64,000 bases of DNA from Gimesia chilikensis (GCF_007744075.1 NZ_CP036266.1:310001-374000); one strand, 5' to 3'. Numbered from the stretch's first letter, positions 16,548-26,340 are shown. Made by a program: numbers and translations. The notes: generated from the letters alone by a model not told the origin.

Positions 16548-19265
16548 TTACTTATCGGATGATGCATTAAGCCTGTTCAAAGCGGTTTGCTGAGAGTTCA
16601 GCTGATTCACTATCGTTTCCTGCAGAGTGAACTGCTCAATCAGGCGTTGTCGTCGTGCTTCCAGAATCTCGTTCAGTTCCGCAACCCGGGTGTTGAGAGA
16701 CAGGGCAGAAGCCTGGAGTGAATCTGTTTGTGCTTTCAATGTGCCGGTGAACGGGTCAGTCATTGAGGTGATGACTTCATCCATCACCACAGCAAAGCCA
16801 TGATCTTCCTGCTGGAAGAATTCCGTGATCGCAGTGGGGTCGTCGGCCAGCTTCTGATCCAGCGTGCTTTCTTTGAGTTGCAGTTTGCCGCTGCTGTTGA
16901 ACACAATCCCCAACTCGGACAGGCTCTTGATCGAGTTGTTGCTGACGGAAAGTTTTTTCGTCAGCAGACCTTCCAGTCGGGAAGTGATGTTAAAGATCAG
17001 GCTGTTCCCGTTGAGAACCCCGCGCTGGTTTGTCTCTGGATCAAAGCCTGTCAGGCTATCGGTCGCATCGACAAAACTGTTGTAGGAGTTCACGAAGCTC
17101 TTGATCGTTGTTTTGATGCCGGATGTATCGCGGGCCACATTGATTGTGGACGGTGCGTCTCCGACCGAGAGCAGATCGATTTCCAGTCCGGTGATGGCAT
17201 CATCGAAACTGTTGGTCGATGAAGTCAGCAGGAAGGATGTCTGGGGGTTACTGCCGATGCGGATCAACGCGTCTTTGGCTTCGACGGAGGTCGAAAACCC
17301 GAAATCATAGTCGCTTTCCAGAATCAACTCGCCGCCTGCACCACTGCGTGAAGATGTGATTGACAGCCGCGATGAATTAAAGGCGGTTCCGTCGTCGATG
17401 ATCGTAGCGGAGGCCACTCCAGAGGCATTGAACTTCTCGGCGATGTCTGCCAGGGTGTCGGTTGCTTCGATGGAAATTTCCGTGGTTTGCCGACTGGTAA
17501 TGCCGGTAGTTCCGGAACCCAGAATACCCAGACTGGCTGCGACCGAACCTCCTGAAACTTCTTCGATCTTTACATCAAATGAACTGCCGCCGGTGCTTTC
17601 CACGATGAATCCATCGCCGGTGTCGTTCAGGCGGGCATTGATCTGAGCGCCCGCGGTCCCTGCGGCATCGTTGATTTTTGTGAGCACATCGCCGATGGTT
17701 TTGGTCGTCTCCGGGTCGGACAGGTCGACTACGAAGCTGGTACCGTCGCGGTCGATAATGCGAACGCTGCCCGAAGGGATCTCGATGCCGTTTTTACCAT
17801 AGGTCGACAGCGAGGTATTCTGATTGATGTACCGCAGGTCTAGTGAGCCTGAGTCGACCGTATGTTTGTTATCTGCCAGCAGTGTGTCGATTTTGAGTGT
17901 GCTCGCGAGATTGCCACTCACGTCCTGAATTTCAATCGATGTACCCGAGGTGGCGGAAGTATCCTTGATGGAAATACCGGTTCCCGCCTGATTCAGACTG
18001 GCTTCAATCTGAATACTGCCGTTGCCATTGATGAGATCGATTACCTCGTCCAGTGTTTTTGCGGAAGAGAAATCGATCGTCGCATTTCCTCCCGCCCCAT
18101 CTTCGATGTATACCGACCCGGCATTTAAAACCGGTCCCCCGGACTGGACTCCCCCATTCAGACTTCTGAGCAGGACCGAATTCAACCCTCCGCTGAGTGT
18201 GCCCGTGATAACGCCGCCAGTACCTGTCGTTTCGATATCCAGTTCCCGAGCCGCCAGTGATCCATTCAGCGCACTGACGGTGAAGGATCCTGCCCCGCCG
18301 GTGTTGTCGGTCAGGGTCAGTTGTCCGTTACTGGAGACGGCTGCGGTAATATTACCACCGTTGGAAGCATGGTTGTTGATCAGATCGACCACGTCGCCAA
18401 CCGACTGAGCTGTATCCAGGTTGACATCAAAGGTACTGCCGTCCGAAGCAAGGATCTGAAAATCATCCAGGCCGCTGACGGTTGTAATGCCGTTACCGTC
18501 GTTGATTTGTGACAGTTTGAATTCTTCGGTGATGCGGTAAACAGAATCACCGTCAAAAGAGGGACCAACGACGGATTTCAGAATTCCCAGGTCGGCAGCT
18601 GTTTTTCCGCCAGCCACTTCACTGATTTTCAGGGTTCCCGAACCCGAACTGGTATCGCTGATGACCAGGTGATCATTCTGAATGCTGGCAACCACCGATG
18701 TGGCTGACTGGTTGATCTGATTGACGACATCGTCAATGGTCAGTGTCTTGGAAAGATCGACGATTTCGGTCTGACCGTCACGGTCTGTGATCCGAATGCT
18801 GCCGCGCTGCACTCCCGCGCCGTTGTTGAGTTCTTCCAGTAACCTGGACTGATTCAGTTCCCCGCCGTTGGAAATTGTAATCGTGGTCGCGGTCCCGATG
18901 GGGGTGGTGTCAGTATCGGGGAAACCATCGGATATGACTTGGTGGTTAGTGGCGGTCTGCAGACCCTGTAACTGGTAAGTGGCTGCGGTGGCGGTGCTGT
19001 TGGCAGCGACGCTGAACTGCTGGGTATCAGAGCTGGTGGCCTTCAGGGTTTCGAAGGTGCTTTTCAGATTCAGTTTCTGAGTCGCGGTCTTGAGAGTCAG
19101 CAGGTTGGCTTCGAGGGTTTTGATGCCCCCTTCCGTCGCTTCGAACGCCTGCGCACGGCTGGACAACTTCACCAGCGCATTTTTCTGCACGCCGATGATC
19201 GCATCTACTATCTCATTGATATTTAATCCGGTTGCCAGACCGACACCGGAACTGATGCCTGACAT
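16548..19265 (-). CDS. fliD: Flagellar filament cap protein FliD (hook-associated protein 2), enlarged
   Basis: A 905-residue FliD, about twice the enterobacterial length. The conserved N-terminus (GLATGLNINEIVDAIIGVQKN) and C-terminus (RLIEQFTLQETIVNQLNSQQ) form the coiled base that caps the filament and folds incoming flagellin. Between them lie four tandem units of roughly 114 residues beginning near residues 151, 263, 379 and 493. Each has an I-x-D-x-DG strand, a T-I/L-DDV-x2-IN helix of the flagellin hook IN type, and a closing A-x2-LGI-type segment. They probably form extra surface domains on the cap. No clear ribosome site precedes the ATG. A sigma-28-like -10 element lies 81 nt upstream. 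Confidence 0.93.
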   Translation of the reverse strand: MSGISSGVGLATGLNINEIVDAIIGVQKNALVKLSSRAQAFEATEGGIKTLEANLLTLKTATQKLNLKSTFETLKATSSDTQQFSVAANSTATAATYQLQGLQTATNHQVISDGFPDTDTTPIGTATTITISNGGELNQSRLLEELNNGAGVQRGSIRITDRDGQTEIVDLSKTLTIDDVVNQINQSATSVVASIQNDHLVISDTSSGSGTLKISEVAGGKTAADLGILKSVVGPSFDGDSVYRITEEFKLSQINDGNGITTVSGLDDFQILASDGSTFDVNLDTAQSVGDVVDLINNHASNGGNITAAVSSNGQLTLTDNTGGAGSFTVSALNGSLAARELDIETTGTGGVITGTLSGGLNSVLLRSLNGGVQSGGPVLNAGSVYIEDGAGGNATIDFSSAKTLDEVIDLINGNGSIQIEASLNQAGTGISIKDTSATSGTSIEIQDVSGNLASTLKIDTLLADNKHTVDSGSLDLRYINQNTSLSTYGKNGIEIPSGSVRIIDRDGTSFVVDLSDPETTKTIGDVLTKINDAAGTAGAQINARLNDTGDGFIVESTGGSSFDVKIEEVSGGSVAASLGILGSGTTGITSRQTTEISIEATDTLADIAEKFNASGVASATIIDDGTAFNSSRLSITSSRSGAGGELILESDYDFGFSTSVEAKDALIRIGSNPQTSFLLTSSTNSFDDAITGLEIDLLSVGDAPSTINVARDTSGIKTTIKSFVNSYNSFVDATDSLTGFDPETNQRGVLNGNSLIFNITSRLEGLLTKKLSVSNNSIKSLSELGIVFNSSGKLQLKESTLDQKLADDPTAITEFFQQEDHGFAVVMDEVITSMTDPFTGTLKAQTDSLQASALSLNTRVAELNEILEARRQRLIEQFTLQETIVNQLNSQQTALNRLNASSDK

Positions 19266-19345
19266 GTTAGTAAATCTATCTGATTCTACTGAGTTTCGTC
19301 GTTTCCAAAATTGTCCGCGCAGGGGTTACTACAGACTCACAATAT

Positions 19346-19353
19346 TTATCGGT
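19346..19353 (-). promoter_or_regulatory. Sigma-28-like -10 element upstream of fliD-fliS
   Basis: On the minus strand the sequence reads ACCGATAA, seven of eight bases of the sigma-28 -10 consensus GCCGATAA, 81 nt before fliD. No good TAAA -35 box sits at the standard distance (the nearest is TCAA 17 nt upstream), so this is a candidate only. Confidence 0.35.
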
Positions 19354-19451
19354 TAGTTAAAACCTGCTGCTTGAGTCGGCCTGTTGAATCTCAGCCCGCA
19401 GCCTCAGAATCCCGGGAAGGTTGAGGGATTGTGAGGTTTGTGCTGCTTTGC

Positions 19452-20234
19452 TTATTCAATGATGGCATACGACAGCGAAGTTGCGAACGGGAAGCGTTTG
19501 AGTCTGAGATTAGGGAGTCCCAGAGTTTCCATCGCTGCCAGAGTTTCACCCGGGAACAGGTCCATGTTGAGTTCGTCGAAGGCGATAATCGCTCCTTTGG
19601 GCATCCGCGGGATCAACAGCTCCAGTGCCACTTTTGTCGGTTCATACAGGTCGGCGTCCAGGTGTAAAAGTGAAACGACCAAGTGCTGATTTTTTTCGAG
19701 GTACTCAGGCAGAGTCACACTGATATCGCCTTTCACCAGCTCCACCTTGGAAATATGGTTGAGGTAGCGGGTTGAATCGTAGAGTTCGACTGCTTTCTGA
19801 ATATCCTCCATGGCGTTTTCTTCCGACTTGAAACCGCCGACTTCCAGATGCTCACTGGTGCCTGAGGTGTCCTTGTCACTCAGGGAAGGGAAGCCTTCAA
19901 AGGTGTCGAAGCCGATGATTTTTCGCAGGTAGTTAACCGGTTCCAGAATTGCGCTGAAGTGTGCCCAGGCCATGAGACTGGCACCGCGGTGCACGCCGAG
20001 TTCCACTACAGAACCATTCACCTCCAGCTGCTGCTGAAAAATTTCATAACGCGCCAGCAGTTTGGTGATTGACTGCCGGGAGACATATTTGGTGAACGCA
20101 TCCAGCTTGTTCAGATTGGAACCGACGCCGGATTCCCAGTAACGCTCAACCGCGTTTAGTGCGTCCAGGTCGCTGGTAGACTGATTCTGTGATTCACCAA
20201 CATTGCCCCGTAACAGGCCTTTTTTATCTGCCAT
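19452..20234 (-). CDS. TylF/MycF-type SAM-dependent O-methyltransferase
   Basis: A 260-residue class I methyltransferase of the TylF (macrocin O-methyltransferase) family, which methylates sugar hydroxyls. The SAM-binding glycine-rich motif is VVELGVHRGAS (about residue 75). Metal-binding acidic residues are in HLDADLYEPTKVAL and FDELNMD, as in MycF. It is the last gene of the cassette downstream of flagellin and the last before fliD, 71 nt after the PhyH gene. In this position O-methylation of a flagellin-linked sugar is the likeliest job (inference from context). Confidence 0.85.
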   Translation of the reverse strand: MADKKGLLRGNVGESQNQSTSDLDALNAVERYWESGVGSNLNKLDAFTKYVSRQSITKLLARYEIFQQQLEVNGSVVELGVHRGASLMAWAHFSAILEPVNYLRKIIGFDTFEGFPSLSDKDTSGTSEHLEVGGFKSEENAMEDIQKAVELYDSTRYLNHISKVELVKGDISVTLPEYLEKNQHLVVSLLHLDADLYEPTKVALELLIPRMPKGAIIAFDELNMDLFPGETLAAMETLGLPNLRLKRFPFATSLSYAIIE

Positions 20235-20305
20235 TTCGATTCAGCTTAATTTACAAGAGTATGGTTATGAGATGAAGTGGCCTCTGCATGCGTTGCTTCA
20301 TGCCG

Positions 20306-21157
20306 TCAGGAAGCGGTTCGTTGCATGGCTTTGCGGGCGTGTGTGATTTCTTTGATTCGCCAGCCATCCTTCAGAAACTGCGGGTCACGCAAATCGCGGT
20401 AGCGTAGGTTTAACACGAAGCGGACATGCTCGGACTGGTTCTTACTGGGTGTATGTGGTGTCAGGCTGTGAAACAGCAGAACATCGCCGGCCTCCAGAGC
20501 GGTCGGCACGACACGGTCAAATCCCTGAACTACATCGGGGGGGAGTGAGTGCCATTTCGTTCGAATACCGTGATCATGTTCGTCATGGGGAACCGGTGGT
20601 TTCTGATGTTCTCCCAGTGCGAAAGTCAGACTACCGTTCCGGTGGTCTGTGTTCTGCAGCGGCGCGTAAAGCGTGATCGTCGACCAGGGGCCCTCGTTGT
20701 AGTACCAGTCCTGGTGCCATGAGGCCAGGTGCCATTCCGCATCGGGCATGCTCATCAAAATGATATAGCGGTCATGGATGGAAATTTCAGGTGAGAGTAA
20801 CTGTTGCAGCAGTGACATCAGTCTGGGATGAGTCCCGGACGCGTGCAGGGAAGGTGCAGCGTTCATTGCATCATAGAGAATGCTCTGAGCGCCGGGGCAG
20901 CGCTGTTCAAGCTGCTGCAGGCGATCGCTGATTTGCGCGATCTGGCTGGCATCTTCCTGAACTTCGAGTCCGTAATGCTGTTCGAGCAGGCTCAAGCGAC
21001 CTGACAGCTCGGTACACATTGGTTGCAAATCCGCAGGGGCAAATAACTGTTTCACCAGCAGCACCCCCTCCGCCGCGTACTGTTCCAACTGTTGATCAGA
21101 GAGTACGTAACCGTCTTGTGGGCAATCCAGTGTGCATAATTGATTTACGGGTAACAT
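20306..21157 (-). CDS. Phytanoyl-CoA dioxygenase (PhyH) family protein
   Basis: A 283-residue Fe(II)/2-oxoglutarate oxygenase of the PhyH family. The iron triad is visible as HQD (about residue 146) and the distal His in FHSLTPHTPSKN (about 226). The 2-oxoglutarate Arg is probably in VRFVLNLRYRDL. Members hydroxylate fatty acyls, natural products or sugars. The start was placed at the second Met (21157) because AGGG lies nine bases upstream; 21166 is the alternative. The gene begins 35 nt after the sulfotransferase stop, in the flagellin-linked cassette. Hydroxylation of a glycan or amino-acid side chain on the filament is an inference. Confidence 0.85.
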   Translation of the reverse strand: MLPVNQLCTLDCPQDGYVLSDQQLEQYAAEGVLLVKQLFAPADLQPMCTELSGRLSLLEQHYGLEVQEDASQIAQISDRLQQLEQRCPGAQSILYDAMNAAPSLHASGTHPRLMSLLQQLLSPEISIHDRYIILMSMPDAEWHLASWHQDWYYNEGPWSTITLYAPLQNTDHRNGSLTFALGEHQKPPVPHDEHDHGIRTKWHSLPPDVVQGFDRVVPTALEAGDVLLFHSLTPHTPSKNQSEHVRFVLNLRYRDLRDPQFLKDGWRIKEITHARKAMQRTAS

Positions 21158-21192
21158 GTTGACCATCCCTGGAATAATGCAAGAATGAAATT

Positions 21193-21885
21193 TTATTCCG
21201 CGTAACCGAATTGAGTGACCAGCGGTTTAAAAAACCGGTTAACCATCGCCTGTTCCGACTGGGACAGGTCGTCCCGCCATTTACCGATTCGCAGGGGCTG
21301 TACAACCGAAGTCTCTGTGGTGTGTTCCTGGTCGATGCGAACAGACGCTCCTGTGGTGGTTTCGCCTGTTGCAAGGGCTGCAGGCTGGGTAGCGAGTTCA
21401 CGGACTTCTTCAGCGATGCGGGAGACGGCATCCAGTTTCAATAGAATTCCCAGCTGGGTTGCCATCTGGAAGATGAGCGCGTCCGCGTTTTCAGCGATAT
21501 GTTCGTAGGGAATGACCATGATGCCTGGTAGTGGCAGGGCATGGTGAATTTCCTGGTAAGCGGAGACCGTGGCCTCAACTGCATCGGAAAAGGATGCCTG
21601 CTGCAACTCCATCGATGTACAGACGACGTCGCGGGGATCCCGGTAATGATAGAAGGGGCGGACTGCATCCTGTTGCGCGGCCTGAATCGCCTCTTCAGTC
21701 AGCAGGTCGAACTTCAAGATCATCCGCTCGTGAACATTCATGGTGCCGATGATCTGATTCAAATCTTCGATAGACGTCGGTTCCTCTACCTGGAACGTAT
21801 AGTTCTGACTTTCCCAGATTTTTTTGAAGACAGCCTGTGACCAGTCTGTACCTGAATTGGGGATGCCGAAATTGAAGATAATCAT
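21193..21885 (-). CDS. Sulfotransferase (PAPS-dependent type)
   Basis: A 230-residue P-loop protein of the sulfotransferase superfamily. The N-terminal FNFGIPNSGTDW stands where the 5'-phosphosulfate loop lies. YHYRDPRDVVCTSM (about residues 78-91) matches the 3'-phosphate motif RDPRDxxxS. The C-terminal IGKWRDDLSQSEQAMVNRFF fits the closing G-x-W-R segment. It would move sulfate from PAPS to a hydroxyl. It starts 40 nt after the TPR/O-GlcNAc-transferase gene with ACAGGA before its ATG. Sulfation of the flagellin glycan is the inferred role. At 230 residues it is compact for the family. Confidence 0.82.
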   Translation of the reverse strand: MIIFNFGIPNSGTDWSQAVFKKIWESQNYTFQVEEPTSIEDLNQIIGTMNVHERMILKFDLLTEEAIQAAQQDAVRPFYHYRDPRDVVCTSMELQQASFSDAVEATVSAYQEIHHALPLPGIMVIPYEHIAENADALIFQMATQLGILLKLDAVSRIAEEVRELATQPAALATGETTTGASVRIDQEHTTETSVVQPLRIGKWRDDLSQSEQAMVNRFFKPLVTQFGYAE

Positions 21886-21925
21886 GCGTCAATCCTGTCT
21901 CAGAGCGAGTCTGAAAAATAACTGC

Positions 21926-24900
21926 TTACTGGTTGAGATCTGCGTCGAGCGAGTCGAGCTTGCGTTCCTTTTGTGCCAGAAACCGGGGACGGGGAATCTG
22001 GGATTCTTCGCGGGTTTCTTCACGACGATAGGGATGATTGTCATCGAAATAATTAATCAGCTGTCCCTGGTATTCAATCAGAATCGTTTTGCAGGGAATC
22101 TGGTTACGCTGGATTTCGAGAACGATATCAGCGGCCCGCCACTGTGTGGCGATCAGAATGACATCGACCGGGTGATCCAGCAGCCAGTCGCGGAAATGAA
22201 TTTCCTGACCTGTACCCGGAACGAACGTGCCGACTTTGTTCATGTCAGAATCGATGACAGTCGGGAAACGCTGCATGTCCAGCTGGTGCTGATTGATAAA
22301 GGCGGCTGCTTTGCCGGTTCCTCCCCAGATCGCGGTTTGCAGACCGGAGTCGGCCAATTCTTCAAACTGAACTGCCAGTTGAGCAGCGGACTGCCGTGCT
22401 TTTTCCTGGAAGGCGACTGCCTGGCGTGCCAGTTCGACCTGATGTTTCTGAGGCTCGAAGCTGGCCATGCCGTAAATCACTTCGCCGTTGTAGCTGGTTT
22501 CAATCAGATCCACGTGGGTTGCACAGCGGGTCAGTAAGCGTTCCAGAGACTGGGAAGTGAAGTGAGAGTTGTGTTCGTAAAAGAAGTCGACCGTGCGTCC
22601 CGCATCCAGAACACCGTCGATACAGGGGACTTCGATAAACAGCCGTGTCGCACACTGGGCGACATTTGCTGCAAAGGCGACTTCCTGTGCAAAACCCAGC
22701 GGATTCATCAAATGTTCAAATACGTGTCGACTGATGATCAGATCGGGCTGCAGTTCTGCCAGGTGTTGACCGGGCTCGAACAGCATGGTCCGCGCTTCAA
22801 TCAGTCCCCCCTCGGTTTCGATTTCCGCGTTGGGATCGAAGCCGATGAACTTTCCGGAGGGGATTTTCTTCGCCAGCGATCTGATAAGGTGTCCTTCCCC
22901 GCAGCCGATTTCCACCACGGTCGGATTTTCAGGCAGGCTGGCAGCGATCAGATCAGAGACCTTCTGCAGATGTTCCGACCAGATGGCTCCCTTGTTAAAC
23001 ATCAGGTTGGGTTTGTCCGAATAGGGCACCTTGGCGTAATCAAAAGCCGCATTCGAGATATGGCCACAGTCTACGCATCGCATGAAGTCGTGGGGTAACC
23101 GTTCCATGGCCTGTGCATCCGAGGTGCTTTGAGGCCAGGCCAGTGTCGTCAGGGGCAGCAGACCGCCATCGAAAAACTGAACCGCGATGTGGTATCCACA
23201 GGCCGGGCAGGTGTAGTTCCGCATAGCCGAGTTGAGAATATTTGAATGGTCAGTCGCTTCTGACTGTTGAGGTACAGCATCCATGCCGAGGTCCTTTTCC
23301 GTGTCCAAACAGGTCTGTGCTGATGAAGGAGAATGTTCCGGAATCGTATTTTGCAGCGCGGTTTCGAAGAAAGATTCCATTTCGCGGACCGTGCTGATGT
23401 CTTCAAAGATAAGATGACTTTTAGCGAGAATTTTGAGGCGGAGCTGATCGCGAAAGGCTTCATCGCAGCCAATGCGACAGGCCAGTTCGATGTACTCCTC
23501 GATCGAAGAGACAATACAGTCTTCGAGTCCCATTTTTTTGTAAACCGCCAGCATACCGCGTCCGCGCATGTAGCGGGCGGGCAGAGTGACGACGGGCGTG
23601 CCGATTGCCATAGACTGATAAGATGTGTTGCCACCCCCGAAGTGCAGCGGGTCGAGCAAGACGTCAGAAATGTAGATCAGATTCAGGAAGTCCGGCGTCG
23701 ACATCCCGCGCAGGAAGAGGATGCGATCTACCACGTCGGGGAACGTTCTCTCGAAACGCGCGACGAGCAGGTCTTTCCATTTCGAAGTCTGGTCGCGAAT
23801 CATCACGATTCGCGCCTGGGGATCTTTTCTGAGGATGCCCGCCAGAACCTGATCGAATTCCGGATGAATCTTGAACAGTGTCTGCGGACAGGCATAGACG
23901 TGATCGTCATCGGACAATCCGAACGCAGCCCGTGGTTTGATTTCTTCAGGCAGCCCGGGGCGGTAATAGTAAGAAGGCAGACTTTTGAGCCGGACCAGCT
24001 GCTCTGTGTAATGTTCGTCAGCGTCTTCGGGTTCAATCAGTTCGCTGGAAATGAAGTAATCGATTGTTTTCAAGCCGGTTGTAATGGGATGACCCCAGGT
24101 AACGCATTGCACGGGGGCATGCCGCGTCGTTGCCAGCGAGAAGATAAACGGGTCCATACCGATGTCGGCATAGAAGAGGACATCCAGTTCCAGGCTTTGC
24201 AGTACCTGGCTGGCCTGCCTCAAATCGACTCCCAGAAAGACATATTCATCCGAATGATTTCGGATTTCTTTCGCGGTATCGTCCGTATGTTTCGTGGGAG
24301 TGATCGTGATCACATGATATTTTTCCCGATCGAAATTGCGAATGATGCCTTTCATCAGAGAGCCGATAGTGTGATTGTAGAACAGACTGGAAATGAATCC
24401 GATTCGGATGCGTCCGTCTCTGTGGACAGTCGGTTCTTCGGGGGACCAGCTGAGAGTGTTCCTGATCTGGTACAGCTCTGCCATGCGTTCAATAATCGGA
24501 CGATCATTGAATCCCTGGTACGCGAGGTAGAATGTTCCAGGCGTGAGTTTGATCGAAGTGTCGATGCAGACATTCTCCACATGTAGTGCTTCGATTTGCT
24601 CTTCGAACGACTCCCGTACTTCCTGGATCGCTTCCAGAGAGGCGGGGATCGGAGGCAGCAGACTTGCCAGGGCGAGCTTGTATTCGGGAAGCTGATTGAG
24701 TTCGTATGCCTTTTCCAGCGCCTCCCGGGCTTCTTCAAACATTCCCATGGTCTGGTAAACTGTAGCCAGATTGCAGTAGGACGGCACATAGGTGTCGTCA
24801 TATTTGACGGCTTTGAGGAAACTCTTGAGTGCTTTTTTGACTTTCCGCTGCTGGTTCTGGACATGACCCTGGTAGTTCCAGAGCACCGCGTTTTCCGGAT

Positions 24901-26119
24901 GGTGTTCCAGGCCGGCGGCAACATGTTTTTCCAGTTCTCTGTTACGCAGCTGTCGGGAATAGAGTTCCAGCAGGTTTAGTCGTGACTGCAGGTGTTCCGG
25001 TTCGAGGGCCACCAGCGATTCAAAGTAACCGACGGCAGAACCAATTTTGTTCTGTCGCATCCGGACGGAGCCCATCCCGAACAGAGACGCTGTATTGGTG
25101 GGGTCGCTTTGATAGAGACTCTGGAAAATATCATAGGCATAGTCGAGATCACCGATCGTAGCGACCAGTGAACCGAGATGAAAAGCGGCACCGGGATGGT
25201 TTGGGTGTTTGCCGAGGACTTCCCGGTACACGATCATAGCATCCTGAATCTGCTTCGATTCTTCCAGTGCTTTTCCGATATGGAACTGGATCTCGATGTT
25301 GTCCGGGTTGAGGCGCAGCGCTTCACGAAAACAGGAGAGTGCCTTCTCAAAGTTTTCCTGTTCCGCGTACAGAATGCCCAGGTTATTGAGGATCTCCCAG
25401 GAATCCCGCTGTAAGGCGGCTGCTTCTCTCAGGATCTGAATGGCCTGCTCATTTCGGTTTTGTGCTGAGAGGAAGACGGCATAGTTTTTAAGTGTATCCA
25501 GGTTTCCGGGGGCGAGTTCCAGAGCCGCCTGATATTCAAATTCTGCTTCAGGATCTTCGGCTTTCGCCAGGGTGTTCGCCAGATTGAAATGCGAGAGATG
25601 CAGTTGCGGTGCCAGTTCCACGACCTGGCGGCAGGTCGAAATGGCTTCTTCGAGCTGATCTGTTTCTGCAAGCAGATTGCCCAGGTTGATCAATGCTTCC
25701 CGATAGAGGGGCTTGAGTTCCAGCGCACGCCGGTATGCCTGGATGGCCTGCTCCTGTTCTCCCGCCAGCGTCAGGGTGATAGCCAGATTGTACACAAATG
25801 CGGCATTTTCTGGTTCCAGCTCCCGCGCACGTTCGTAGTTTCTGATGGCGTCGTCCAACCTGCCTAGTCCTTTGCAGGCAGCGCCGCGGTTGGAAAAGAA
25901 CGAGCCGATCCCATCGTTCTGACAGATGGCACGGGTGATGAAATCGATGGCTTTCTCAAACTGTTGCAGGTGGAGATACACTACACCCAGCAGATGTAAT
26001 GCGTCGACCTGTCCCGGGTCATGCTGCAGCACCTCGCGGTAGAGTTGCTCTGCCAGAGGCAGGTTCCCCGCCTGATGCTGCTTGACTGCAGTATTCAGTA
26101 ATTCCTGAGGTGAAGGCAT
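21926..26119 (-). CDS. TPR / SPINDLY-type O-GlcNAc transferase fused to a C-methyltransferase
   Basis: A 1397-residue fusion. Residues 1 to about 530 are tandem TPR units (for example AIQAYRRALELKPLYREALINLGNLLAE). Residues about 567-922 are a GT41/SPINDLY glycosyltransferase with RIGFISSLFYNHTIGSLM, the APVQ-x-WGHPITTG motif and donor-side DPLHFGGGNTSYQSMAIGTPVVTLPA. From about 968 comes a separate enzyme: a Cys4 site (CPACG and CVDCG), a SAM motif VVEIGCGEGH (about 1065), and a C-terminal nucleotide-binding-like half (AIWGGTGKAAAFI, about 1260). This is the Methyltransf_13/11/14 arrangement of sugar C-methyltransferases such as TylC3/NovU. ATG 26119 was preferred to an in-frame TTG at 26134. 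It heads the cassette downstream of flagellin. Protein O-glycosylation of flagellin is the likely role. Confidence 0.88.
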   Translation of the reverse strand: MPSPQELLNTAVKQHQAGNLPLAEQLYREVLQHDPGQVDALHLLGVVYLHLQQFEKAIDFITRAICQNDGIGSFFSNRGAACKGLGRLDDAIRNYERARELEPENAAFVYNLAITLTLAGEQEQAIQAYRRALELKPLYREALINLGNLLAETDQLEEAISTCRQVVELAPQLHLSHFNLANTLAKAEDPEAEFEYQAALELAPGNLDTLKNYAVFLSAQNRNEQAIQILREAAALQRDSWEILNNLGILYAEQENFEKALSCFREALRLNPDNIEIQFHIGKALEESKQIQDAMIVYREVLGKHPNHPGAAFHLGSLVATIGDLDYAYDIFQSLYQSDPTNTASLFGMGSVRMRQNKIGSAVGYFESLVALEPEHLQSRLNLLELYSRQLRNRELEKHVAAGLEHHPENAVLWNYQGHVQNQQRKVKKALKSFLKAVKYDDTYVPSYCNLATVYQTMGMFEEAREALEKAYELNQLPEYKLALASLLPPIPASLEAIQEVRESFEEQIEALHVENVCIDTSIKLTPGTFYLAYQGFNDRPIIERMAELYQIRNTLSWSPEEPTVHRDGRIRIGFISSLFYNHTIGSLMKGIIRNFDREKYHVITITPTKHTDDTAKEIRNHSDEYVFLGVDLRQASQVLQSLELDVLFYADIGMDPFIFSLATTRHAPVQCVTWGHPITTGLKTIDYFISSELIEPEDADEHYTEQLVRLKSLPSYYYRPGLPEEIKPRAAFGLSDDDHVYACPQTLFKIHPEFDQVLAGILRKDPQARIVMIRDQTSKWKDLLVARFERTFPDVVDRILFLRGMSTPDFLNLIYISDVLLDPLHFGGGNTSYQSMAIGTPVVTLPARYMRGRGMLAVYKKMGLEDCIVSSIEEYIELACRIGCDEAFRDQLRLKILAKSHLIFEDISTVREMESFFETALQNTIPEHSPSSAQTCLDTEKDLGMDAVPQQSEATDHSNILNSAMRNYTCPACGYHIAVQFFDGGLLPLTTLAWPQSTSDAQAMERLPHDFMRCVDCGHISNAAFDYAKVPYSDKPNLMFNKGAIWSEHLQKVSDLIAASLPENPTVVEIGCGEGHLIRSLAKKIPSGKFIGFDPNAEIETEGGLIEARTMLFEPGQHLAELQPDLIISRHVFEHLMNPLGFAQEVAFAANVAQCATRLFIEVPCIDGVLDAGRTVDFFYEHNSHFTSQSLERLLTRCATHVDLIETSYNGEVIYGMASFEPQKHQVELARQAVAFQEKARQSAAQLAVQFEELADSGLQTAIWGGTGKAAAFINQHQLDMQRFPTVIDSDMNKVGTFVPGTGQEIHFRDWLLDHPVDVILIATQWRAADIVLEIQRNQIPCKTILIEYQGQLINYFDDNHPYRREETREESQIPRPRFLAQKERKLDSLDADLNQ

Positions 26120-26224
26120 GACATCTTCTTTCAATCATGAAGCTGATTGAAACAGTTTTCAATCTAAGCTGAGACTGGCAGCCTGATCTGGAGGGGCAGG
26201 CTGAGTTTTCTGGTTATTCTGTCT

Positions 26225-26232
26225 GTATCGGC
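26225..26232 (-). promoter_or_regulatory. Sigma-28-like -10 element upstream of the modification cassette
   Basis: The minus strand reads GCCGATAC, seven of eight bases of GCCGATAA, 106 nt before the O-GlcNAc-transferase start. No convincing TAAA -35 box lies at the standard spacing. Confidence 0.3.
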
Positions 26233-26340
26233 TGAGCTGGGGGGATAGATAAGCAGTTTCTTGGGCCAGAGGCAAATCAGCCTGAAACAGGGGAAAAGAC
26301 TCTTTTGCTGGAGGAGGAATAGGTGGGATGGGGAAATGAG

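Noticed and set aside
23333..24586. A 417-codon plus-strand frame opposite the O-GlcNAc-transferase domain
   Set aside because: An antisense shadow: the minus-strand frame encodes clear GT41 motifs over the same bases.
26255..26275. A possible sigma-54 site (TGGCCC...CTGCTT on the minus strand) before the O-GlcNAc-transferase gene
   Set aside because: The GG to GC spacing is one base too long, and sigma-54 does not tolerate this.
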